The position numbers were made by a program, and so were the translations under genes. From CAVPDG01 sp963702535 (lineage in GTDB: Bacteria; Chloroflexota; Anaerolineae; Anaerolineales; UBA4823): 64,000 nt of DNA. Positions 27,849-35,288 of the stretch are shown one piece after another (the stretch's first letter is position 1; every line of letters starts with the position of its first letter). The stretch is from positions 62,001 through 126,000 of the forward strand of contig CAVPDG010000004.1 in the NCBI GenBank assembly GCA_963702535.1, read 5' to 3'. The notes under the pieces are model-generated. The model did not search any database, was not told the origin of the DNA, and worked only from the letters and a program-made list of their open reading frames with translations.

Positions 27849-28026
27849 TTGACAAATTTTGAGAAACCACATAAAATTGCGTTGATTAGGATGCCAGTGA
27901 GTTGCCGTTGGACGTAAGGAAAAACGATGGCCCAAGGCGCGAGTCAAGGGCCATTATGTGTTGACTGCTCCGATAGGACGACCCCAAGCATCACCAGCAA
28001 CTATTTATCCAAGGAGTAAAAAAGAA
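27849..28026 (+). promoter_or_regulatory. Promoter and long 5' leader of the cold-shock gene
   Basis: TTGACA at 27849-27854, a 17-bp spacer and TAAAAT at 27872-27877 make a near-consensus promoter. The implied leader is about 140 bases, as is usual for temperature-sensing csp mRNAs. It contains a small stem (ATGGCCC with GGGCCAT, about 27927-27954) and ends with AAGGAG 11 bases before the ATG. The rest of the 27644-27848 gap is AT-richer sequence with no gene. Confidence 0.7.
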
Positions 28027-28239
28027 ATGTCAGATCGTATCGTCGGCACAGTCAAGTGGTTCAACGGTAGCAAGGGCTACGGCTTCATTGCTCGCGAAGA
28101 TGGCGCGGATGTCTTCGTCCACTATTCCGCCATCCAATCGGATGGCTATCGCAACCTTGTTGAGGGTCAGAAGGTGGAGTTCACCGTCGAGAAGGGCCCC
28201 AAGGGTTTGCAGGCTGCCAACGTAGTCCCATTGAACTAA
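28027..28239 (+). CDS. CspA-family cold-shock protein
   Basis: This 70-residue OB-fold nucleic-acid chaperone has RNP1 (SKGYGFIA) and RNP2 (DVFVHYSAI), with the GTVKWFNGSKGYGF start typical of the family. The ATG at 28027 is chosen over an upstream in-frame start because of the AAGGAG site and the conserved N-terminus. It is monocistronic, with a strong promoter, long leader and its own terminator. Confidence 0.96.
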   Translation: MSDRIVGTVKWFNGSKGYGFIAREDGADVFVHYSAIQSDGYRNLVEGQKVEFTVEKGPKGLQAANVVPLN

Positions 28240-28260
28240 TTTCAACCGGCAAATTCACCA

Positions 28261-28299
28261 AATCACCCCGAGCAAGCGCTCGGGGTGATTTTTTATTTT
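28261..28299 (+). terminator. Intrinsic terminator of the cold-shock gene
   Basis: ATCACCCCGAGC pairs with GCTCGGGGTGAT across an AAGC tetraloop, followed by TTTTTTATTTT (about 28289-28299). It starts 22 bases after the csp stop. Confidence 0.93.
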
Positions 28300-28323
28300 A
28301 GGACTTACGCAGTTGGTGTGAGT

Positions 28324-28366
28324 TTGGGGGTGTTTGGGCGGGCGAAGCCCGCCCAAACACCCCCAA
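28324..28366. repeat. Perfect 20-bp inverted repeat, GAA loop
   Basis: The arms at 28324-28343 and 28347-28366 match over all 20 bases (TTGGGGGTGTTTGGGCGGGC). It stands between the csp terminator and the convergent SDR gene. It shares the GGGCGGGC/GCCCGCCC core with 35240-35259 and resembles the hairpin at 1387-1425. No T tract follows. Confidence 0.8.
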
Positions 28367-28419
28367 GATTCTCTGGACTGCGTAACTCCTATATTTTATA
28401 ACACCAGCAGATGCCTGTT

Positions 28420-29124
28420 TTACCAAGCCAACGGTTTGCCATCTCTAAAGAATCCCCCGTTCGGACCGCCGTCCGGCAGTGTGGCAGCCCACACAATGGA
28501 CCCGGCGCCTGTCTCCACGCTGCGCCGTGCATGCGGTCCGCCCATATCCGTGCGCACCCAACCCGGGCAGACCGCATTCACCAGCACATTTTTCCCCCGC
28601 AACGCTTCTGCCAGGATCAGGGTCATGCCGTTCAGCGCCAGTTTGGAGATGTGATACGCCGCCCCGTCATCGTGCATTTCCTCGATCTGCCCGCTGGCTG
28701 AAGAGACATTGACCACCCTGCCGTAATTCTGTTGCATCATCAGCGGCAGAAAAGCCTGGCACAGGCGTAAGGCGCTCACCGTGTTGGTCTCCAGGGTTTC
28801 CTGCAGGGTTTTGATCGGCAGTTGCAAGATGGGCAGGTCTTCGTCCAGGTAAACCGCGGCGTTATTGACCAGCACGTGCGCCGTCCCGTACTTGCTCACT
28901 ACGTGTCCCAACAGGGCTTGCACGCTGGCGTCGCTGGTGATGTCCAGCGGGTAAAAGCTGACGGTACCTGCCGCTTTATCCAGCTGTGCTGCAGCGGCAG
29001 CGCCTTTCTCCGCGTCGCGGCTGGTCAGAATCACGTGATAGCCCAGCTCGGCAAGCTGGCGGCAGGTCTCCAGCCCTAGCCCGCGGTTGCCTCCGGTGAC
29101 GATTGCAGTCAATGGTGATTTCAT
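28420..29124 (-). CDS. Short-chain dehydrogenase/reductase
   Basis: This classical SDR of 234 residues has a Rossmann TGGNRGLGLE nucleotide site, DITSD, the NNAAVY motif, the catalytic Ser in VNVSSASGQ, YHISK (Tyr-x3-Lys) and VCPGWVRTDMGG after the active site. The sequence resembles carbonyl reductase-like SDRs that close with PDGGPNGGFFRDGK, suggesting NADPH-dependent reduction of a carbonyl. The ATG at 29124 follows AAGGAG. A longer apparent reading frame that fuses it to the upstream gene is a frameshift artefact. The upstream gene stops 11 bases before this start. Confidence 0.92.
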   Translation of the reverse strand: MKSPLTAIVTGGNRGLGLETCRQLAELGYHVILTSRDAEKGAAAAAQLDKAAGTVSFYPLDITSDASVQALLGHVVSKYGTAHVLVNNAAVYLDEDLPILQLPIKTLQETLETNTVSALRLCQAFLPLMMQQNYGRVVNVSSASGQIEEMHDDGAAYHISKLALNGMTLILAEALRGKNVLVNAVCPGWVRTDMGGPHARRSVETGAGSIVWAATLPDGGPNGGFFRDGKPLAW

Positions 29125-29135
29125 CCTCGTTCTCC

Positions 29136-31351
29136 TTAACGTTTCAGTATGGGCAGGTGTACCAGCCATGCCGCCGCCGGGATGGTCGTGTTCACGGGCG
29201 CGGATGGCGGGCTCTCGTTGCCCATGGCATCGATGGCGATCAGCCGGATTTCCCAAACTCCTGCCTGCAGGAGTGGGAGCATCTCTGCGTTCCGGCGTCC
29301 CACCTCGCGCTCGGTAGTCCGTCCCATCCGGCAGCCTCCGGTACAGGAGGCGGTATTTCCACAGGTCAGGCTCGCTGTTTTCTTGCCAGCGCAGCGGCGC
29401 GAGGTAACCTGCCGGGCTGCCGGCTGTCAATCCATCCGGCGCCGCGGGCGCGTTGTATGCAATCGCTCCCTGCGCCCCGACAAACCCTCCATCGCTCCAT
29501 ACCTGTGTCATGCAATCTGCCCCGCCGCCAAATACCACGCCCGCTATGCCAGTATCCGCCAGATCGCGTGGGTGCGAAAAGGCGTATGCTGCCCGGTTAT
29601 CCTGGTAGTGATCGCAGGTGTTGTTCTGTGCCATATTGCCGACCGGCATCTGCCAAAGGATCAACCGCTTTCGCGCTGCGTGTGAGAGGGCATTTTCCCA
29701 CAAGATGGCGCGCGTCGGGCGTGGCGATTCCTGGTCTGTATCGTCCCACCATGGGCGCAGCCCCGACCCGGCGTCCCGGTCGCTCCATTCGACGAACAGT
29801 AGGTCAGCCTGCGCGCCTCCCATCGCGTCGATGAATGCCGCGGTGCTCTCCGCCATCTGGACAGCCGCAGCGCTGGTTGCCGTGAGTGGGTCGGCGTTGG
29901 TCGCCCACATGCTTGCCATCGGTCCCACCAGGGCGTTGGGGGCTGTGGCGTGGATCAGGTCTACGATATACCGGCCGAAGCCCGCCAGGTTGTTCGCATA
30001 CCCGGCTTTGTTCAGCGCAACCGGATAAGAGGACGGGTCGTTCGGTACGACGCCCGGCGGGCGGCTACTGGAGTTGCTCAGCTGCTGCATGTAGCCGTAG
30101 AAATCCGGTTCCAGGTTGAAGATCACTGCTGGGTTGCCAGTGGCTTGCTGGGCTGCCCGTTCCAGCGAGTCTAGGTATGCCTGCACGGTGGAGGCGTTTT
30201 GCAGCTTTTGGGCATAGCACGTGCTGGTTTCACCGCAGTTCGGCGGGACGCCCAGCACCATGTACACGGTTACGATCGGCGTGAAACCCTTGTCCCATGC
30301 CTGGTGGACGAAGCGGCTGACGAAGTTGCTCCCCCAGCCCTCCCATCCGTAAGTGATGTACTGGTACACGTAGTCCCACGGCACGCCGCTGTTCACCTGC
30401 CAATCCTCCCCAGGCGTCTCGCTCCACGCATTCGATCCCCATCCGATCCGTTGGGGCAGGGTCGCAGGGATCGTCCCGCCCGGCGTCGCCAGCACGTTGA
30501 CCGCTCCCAGCGGCAGGAAAGCCTGGTGTCCTGCCTGATCTTGCGCTGTTAGCAGCAGAAACCGTTCGCCTGCTGGCGTGCCCGGCGCTACGCTCAATGT
30601 TGCTCCATACACGCCGTCTCCCGCCAGCCCGTCGTTGCTGCGCCCGTCATCGCGCAGGGCGATACTCCCAGCCTCCAGGCTGCTGGCGTCCAGGGTGACC
30701 CCGGCAATGTCCGCCGCGCCTTGTGGATCGCTGACCAGGGCGCGCACCACTAGGGTTGTCGTTCCATCCGCAGGGATCGATCGCGGCTGAACGCTGCTGG
30801 CGCTCAGGCTCGGTCTTTGCGGATCTTCATCGGCTGACAAGTGCAATGTCGTCTATGTATAACGTCGGCTGGCTGTGCCCGCTTGCATCCTGCCAGGTGA
30901 CCCCGGTGATCGTTGCCCCGGTGGGGTTCAATGCTCGCAAGGGATATGCTGATCTCTACCCAACCGTTTGGCGGTAGGTGCTGGTACAGCGAATTGCTGG
31001 GCCGTTTTGCGGGCTGCCGTTCACCTCCAGGTTCATGAACACGTTCAGCGCCTGCCCGCCGCTCCCACTACCGTGGATGTAGAAGCGTAAATGCGTCACG
31101 CCCAGGGTGTCGACGCCGGCTTTATGCAGGTATAAGCCTTCCCAGGCGGCGAAGGTCACCCCGATGCTGTGGGAGCCGCTATGCGTCGGCGCACTGGCGG
31201 AGAGGTTTACCGTCGCCCAGGACCAGTCCTCCCAACCCGTTGCCAGCGCGTCCGCATAGATCACTCGCTCCAGGTCTGGGCTGGCAAGGGCGGGTGTGCG
31301 CCACGTTACGCATGCCAGCAAGAAGGTCAGGAGCAACAGAATTCTTTTCAC
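29136..31351 (-). CDS. Secreted multidomain glycoside-hydrolase-like protein, frameshifted
   Basis: A signal peptide (MKRILLLLTFLLACVTW) is followed by a beta-sandwich carbohydrate-binding-like domain (VIYADALATGWEDWSW, FYIHGSGSGGQALNVFM). The frame changes near 30960; the next segment completes that domain (TLYIDDIALV) and adds an Ig-like domain (SSVQPRSIPADGTTTLVV, NDGLAGDGVYGATL). A large catalytic-like barrel follows, with PIVTVYMVLG, FNLEPDFYGYMQQ (a candidate acidic residue), DLLFVEWSDRD, LILWQMPVGN and DTGIAGVVFGGGAD. A second frame change near 29310-29330 leads to a fibronectin-III-like end (EIRLIAIDAMGNESPPS) and the tail WLVHLPILKR. I do not recognise the GH family. It lies upstream of the SDR on the same strand. 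Confidence 0.65.
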
Positions 31352-31415
31352 AGGCTGATTTTACCCTGTTAATTCCACCCCTATCCTGTTTCAATTATCT
31401 TGAAATCCCTGTTGG

Positions 31416-31841
31416 TCAGTTGATCAGCAGGGGCAAAAAATAAGTCGTTGCCACCGTCACCGTTCCAACCATGCCAAACGAGCTGTGGAAGAAGCAATGA
31501 AAGCCGTATCTGCCGGGATCGTTGAATGTGTAGCTGAACTCGCTTCCCGTGCTGACCTGTTGCCATAACGCATCATCGCTAACCAGTGGGTGCGCCGCAA
31601 AGTCGCCGATCCAGCGGATGGTGTCTCCGGGCAGGATGAAGCTATCCTGTGGGCTGTAGGTAAACCCTAGAGCGCCGCCGAAGTTGATGATGGATGTTTG
31701 CGCGGTTCTTCCAGCGGGTTTAGCCAGATCGTGGGTTTTGTGCTCAGCGCTTGTGTGGTCTTGCGCCTCACTCCTCATCTCAATGATCAGCAAGGGCGCT
31801 GTCGCCAGGAGCAAAGCCAGTGGAATCCAGTGGATCTTCAT
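31416..31841 (-). CDS. Cupredoxin (plastocyanin/azurin-like) secreted protein
   Basis: This is a type 1 copper electron carrier or copper-binding protein outside the membrane. The 141-residue precursor has a signal/TM segment (WIPLALLLATAPLLII). The cupredoxin fold has ligands His in DFAAHPLVSD and Cys-His-Met in GFHCFFHSSFGM. The ATG at 31841 is supported by GGAGG seven bases upstream; a longer start at 31991 is not. The tail TTYFLPLLIN again has Pro five residues from the end. The sequence around INFGGALGFTYSPQ and GDTIRW resembles halocyanin or copper-binding plastocyanins. Confidence 0.85.
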   Translation of the reverse strand: MKIHWIPLALLLATAPLLIIEMRSEAQDHTSAEHKTHDLAKPAGRTAQTSIINFGGALGFTYSPQDSFILPGDTIRWIGDFAAHPLVSDDALWQQVSTGSEFSYTFNDPGRYGFHCFFHSSFGMVGTVTVATTYFLPLLIN

Positions 31842-32037
31842 GATGTCCTCCATCGCCGAGATTTCATTCTGCGATACCGGGGTCGAGACAGTACTTAGCG
31901 GGTGGCTTGTCTGTTGAATCATACGTAAAATGGTCGGCTTTAGATGTTTTCTGGCTTTGCCGGATGCTTGTATATAAAAAGTAGCTCGCATTCCCCAAAG
32001 CCGTTTTTACATTTCCTGGATGAGATACAATTACCCC

Positions 32038-32943
32038 ATGCCCGAAAGCGACGCCCTCTGGGACCTCTACTGGGAAGTCCACCTCCAGGCATTGGAGGAC
32101 CTCGGCAAGCGGGAAGCCATCCTCGCTGCCTCGCAACTCGTGCGGGCGATGTCGGAAGCCCCCGGGGGACGCCTGCGTTTGCTCGAATTGGGCTGTGGGG
32201 ACGGTCAGGTCATCGGCGCCCTTGTCGGAGCCCATCCCTCGATCACCGCCGCCGTCGGCGTGGATTACTCCCACCCGGCGATCGTCAAATGCCGCAAGGC
32301 ATATCCGTCTGTATCGTTCGTCGAAGGCGATTTTACCGACCCGGCGCTGCTGCAGGACCTGGGGCAGTTTGACCTCATCCTCTTCGTGAACTCCCTGCAT
32401 GAAGTCTTCTCCAGCACGATCTCCCTTGAGCTGGGTGAGGTGGATGTCCTAATGGCAAAAAAGCGGGTTGAGAAGGCGCTTGCCGGCGCTGCGCAGCTCT
32501 TAACCCCTGGCGGTTATCTGGTGCTTTTCGATGGGTTGGAATATTCGGGTGATACTACACAGTGGGTGACCATCCGCTTCCGTAACTGGCAGGCCTCGCG
32601 CCGCTTCGTTACTTTCGCCAATGAATATCGCCCGTTCCGCATTTCGTCCCGCGCAACGGGCGATCCGTTTGTCATCGAGCTGCCTCTGCGTGACTTTGCT
32701 CGCTATATCGATAAATCCATCTTCCTGGAGAAGCGCCTGTGGCTTACCGAGCGCCTGGAGAGTTACCAGTATTACACCCAGGCTGAGTTCCTCGAAGTAT
32801 TTTCTCGCCTGGGTCTCTATATCGACGAGCTGCGCACACTGACGGTCAACTACGAGAAATGGCAGGCGGAGGTCGAGATCCTGACCCCCGGCGTTGACTT
32901 CCCCGTCGAGCACATCCTCATCCTGGCTTGCAAGCCTGCATAG
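32038..32943 (+). CDS. SAM-dependent methyltransferase, class I
   Basis: The 301-residue protein has motif I LLELGCGDGQVIGAL, post-I VGVDYSHPAI, motif II/III FVEGDFTDP and LILFVNSLHEVFSS, then a long C-terminal cap. It lacks features that would name its substrate. An in-frame ATG also lies at 32020. I prefer 32038 because a TACAAT -10 box (32026-32031) sits exactly where transcription would begin at or next to 32038, giving a leaderless message; neither start has a Shine-Dalgarno. It is convergent with the rhlE gene, seven bases apart. Confidence 0.8.
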   Translation: MPESDALWDLYWEVHLQALEDLGKREAILAASQLVRAMSEAPGGRLRLLELGCGDGQVIGALVGAHPSITAAVGVDYSHPAIVKCRKAYPSVSFVEGDFTDPALLQDLGQFDLILFVNSLHEVFSSTISLELGEVDVLMAKKRVEKALAGAAQLLTPGGYLVLFDGLEYSGDTTQWVTIRFRNWQASRRFVTFANEYRPFRISSRATGDPFVIELPLRDFARYIDKSIFLEKRLWLTERLESYQYYTQAEFLEVFSRLGLYIDELRTLTVNYEKWQAEVEILTPGVDFPVEHILILACKPA

Positions 32944-32950
32944 ACCGGGC

Positions 32951-34072
32951 TTACCCCGCTTCGCCGCTACTCAGCTTGCGTTGCTCCAGTGAGTGCCCTA
33001 GAAGCTGTTCGATCGTTCGCACCATTGGCAGGTCATCTTGTGTGACCAGTGAGAGGGCAATCCCCCTGCGCGCCATGCGTCCTGTGCGTCCAATTCGATG
33101 CGTATAGGCGTCCGCTGTATCAGGCATGTCGTAATTGATGACGTGCGATATTTGTGATACATCGATCCCGCGCGCGGCAATATCCGTTGCCACCAGTATC
33201 TTCACTCTGCCGCTGCGAAAGTTGTCCATCGCTAGCTGCCGCTGGTTCTGGGATAGATTGCCTTGCAGCGAGGTCGCTGGCAAACCGGCTTTCACGAGTT
33301 GTGTAGCCAGTTTTTTGGCGCGATGTTTGGTGCGGGTAAATACCAGCACCTGACTACTGCCCGGTTTTCGCAGCAGTGTCAGCAATAGCTCAGCTTTCTG
33401 GGTTTGCTCTACCGGATACGCCGCGTGGGAGATTGTCTCGACCGGACGAGATGCGCCGACCTCAACCGTTACCGGGCGGCGCAAGAACTCATTTGCCAGT
33501 GCGCGGACTTCGCTTGGCATGGTAGCCGAGAAGAGCAATGTCTGGCGCGCGGTGGGTAGGGCGGCAAGAATCCGCCGGATGGCGGGCAGAAAACCCATGT
33601 CGAACATGCGATCTGCCTCATCCAGCACCAGGATTTCAATAGCGCTCAGGTTGGCAACATGCTGCTGCATCAAGTCTAATAAACGACCTGGGCAGGCTAC
33701 GGCGATCTCTGCACCTGCACGCAATCCCTGGATCTGGGGCAGCGCGCTGACCCCTCCGTAGATCGTAAGGCTACGGATGCCCGTCTTGCGTCCAAGCACG
33801 CCGATGGCAGCGTTAGTCTGTTCGCTTAGCTCGCGGGTTGGAGAAAGGATCAGAACGCGCAGTTTGCCACGCGGTCCCTGAAGCAAGTGTTGGAGGATAG
33901 GCAATACGAAAGCTGCCGTTTTTCCTGTGCCCGTTTGGGCTATACCGAGCACATCTCGTCCTTCGAGAATGGGGGGTATCGTTCTGAGTTGTATCGGTGT
34001 TGGAGTGTGGTAGCCAGCGGCTGAAATCCCCGCAGTGATCTGCGGGTGTAAAGAAAACGAAGTAAAACTCAC
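32951..34072 (-). CDS. rhlE: DEAD-box RNA helicase, RhlE type
   Basis: This is an ATP-dependent RNA unwinding enzyme of 373 residues. All core motifs are present: Q motif (GYHTPTPIQ), I AQTGTGKT, Ia PTRELSEQ, Ib PGRLLDL, II DEADRMFDMGF, III SAT, IV VLVFTRTKH, V ATDIAARGID and VI HRIGRTGR. It is a minimal-length RhlE with almost no C-terminal tail. About 270 bases of non-coding DNA lie upstream (34073-34344), with a TATACT-like -10 near 34170 but a weak -35. Confidence 0.95.
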   Translation of the reverse strand: MSFTSFSLHPQITAGISAAGYHTPTPIQLRTIPPILEGRDVLGIAQTGTGKTAAFVLPILQHLLQGPRGKLRVLILSPTRELSEQTNAAIGVLGRKTGIRSLTIYGGVSALPQIQGLRAGAEIAVACPGRLLDLMQQHVANLSAIEILVLDEADRMFDMGFLPAIRRILAALPTARQTLLFSATMPSEVRALANEFLRRPVTVEVGASRPVETISHAAYPVEQTQKAELLLTLLRKPGSSQVLVFTRTKHRAKKLATQLVKAGLPATSLQGNLSQNQRQLAMDNFRSGRVKILVATDIAARGIDVSQISHVINYDMPDTADAYTHRIGRTGRMARRGIALSLVTQDDLPMVRTIEQLLGHSLEQRKLSSGEAG

Positions 34073-34344
34073 AAAAGGTCCTTTTGGCGTAAGATTGAGC
34101 CAAGGCGAACCCTAGCCCGTCAGCGTCCTGTATTGGACTGATATAGTCTAATTCCGGCGGCAGTCAGGCGAGTATACCACATAAAAAGATGCTGTCTGAG
34201 TCGCCAACCTGTCCCCTGGAAATACCATGGAAGTACCGTTTTTCGGGGTGTGATTCGAGTGCGTTTTATCCTACCGGTCCTGGTGATAGCCTGGTCGCTA
34301 TCTCCTGGTGCCGGTAATCTGGCCGCTCTGATACGCACGCCCTC

Positions 34345-35196
34345 TTACTTCAAAGAGATATTCTGCTCCACCCAGCGCACCAGCAGCGCCAGTCCCAGCG
34401 TCATCACCAGGTACAGCAGCGCCGCGATCGAGTACGTCCCAAAGAAGTTGAACGTCGATGCCGAGTAGACCTTGCCGAGCTGGGTGATATCCTGCACGCC
34501 CAGCACCGAGACCAGCGCCGAGTCCTTCAGCATGGCGATGAATTCGTTGCCCAGCGCCGGCAGCACGTTGCGCACCGCCTGCGGCAGCAGGATGAAGCGC
34601 ATCGTCTGCCAGTAGTTAGCCCCCTCCGTCTGCGCCGCTTCCGTTTGCTCTTTCCCGATCGACTCGATCCCCGCCCGGAAGATCTCCGAGATGAAGGCGC
34701 TGTACCCCAGCGAAAGCGCCAGCACAGCCCGCGCCGTGAAGTCCACCTGGCGCACGTTCAGCTCAGCGATCACCCCCGCCTCGATCAGCGGTCTCCCCAG
34801 CCAGTTCAGCAGCAGGATCAGCGCCGGCGCCCCGACGAATGAGATATAGTACAGAAGCACCAGCATCGGGATGCCGCGCAGGATCTCAACAAAGAAGGAC
34901 GAGACCTCCTTCATCCACCGGTAGCTGGAGACGCGCATCAGGCACCAGACCAGCCCGCCCGCCGTCGCCAGTGTGTACGATACCACCGAGACGTAGATCG
35001 TCGTCCATACGCCCTTGCTGACCGCTGCGAAAATGACGCGGTAGTCCTCGTTGGTGGCGATCGTCCAGAATGCCAGCACCCCCAGCAAGAGCGCTGCCAG
35101 CAGCCAGTAGGGCAGTTTGGAGAGCCTGTCGCTGACAGGGATGAGGTGCGAACGGGAGAGTTGTGTTGCCTCGCTTTGTCCTGCGCTCACGAACAC
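34345..35196 (-). CDS. Polar amino acid ABC transporter permease
   Basis: This is the membrane subunit of a His/Gln/Glu/Arg-family importer. The 283 residues have a first TM (LLAALLLGVLAFWTIA), the family domain from TTIYVSVVSYTLATAGG, FFVEILRGIPMLVLLYY, and the EAA loop (GANYWQTMRFILLPQAVRNVLPALGNEFI region) that contacts the ATPase. About five helices follow the N-terminal extension. It is 92 bases downstream of the binding-protein gene and separated from it by a stable hairpin. No ATPase gene is present in the window, so the ATPase must be supplied from elsewhere. Confidence 0.93.
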   Translation of the reverse strand: MFVSAGQSEATQLSRSHLIPVSDRLSKLPYWLLAALLLGVLAFWTIATNEDYRVIFAAVSKGVWTTIYVSVVSYTLATAGGLVWCLMRVSSYRWMKEVSSFFVEILRGIPMLVLLYYISFVGAPALILLLNWLGRPLIEAGVIAELNVRQVDFTARAVLALSLGYSAFISEIFRAGIESIGKEQTEAAQTEGANYWQTMRFILLPQAVRNVLPALGNEFIAMLKDSALVSVLGVQDITQLGKVYSASTFNFFGTYSIAALLYLVMTLGLALLVRWVEQNISLK

Positions 35197-35223
35197 CTCC
35201 CTGGTTTGCTGTTCATTATGCCG

Positions 35224-35275
35224 CCGGAAACAGGGTGCAGGGCGGGCTGCAGCCCGCCCCGCACCACGTTTCCGG
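35224..35275. repeat. Large intercistronic hairpin between binding protein and permease
   Basis: Nested stems are CCGGAAAC/GTTTCCGG, GGTGC/GCACC and a perfect 20-bp GC palindrome at 35240-35259 (GGGCGGGC...GCCCGCCC). No T tract follows. Hairpins here typically stabilise the upstream binding-protein mRNA so that it exceeds the permease message. It shares its core with 28324-28366. Confidence 0.8.
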
Positions 35276-35288
35276 AAAGGGTCAGCAG

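Noticed and set aside
28420..30846. Single 808-residue open frame joining the GH-like protein and the SDR
   Set aside because: The SDR has its own AAGGAG-ATG at 29124, and the GH-like protein's true C-terminus (ending LPILKR at 29136) lies in another frame; the fusion arises from a frameshift near 29310-29330.
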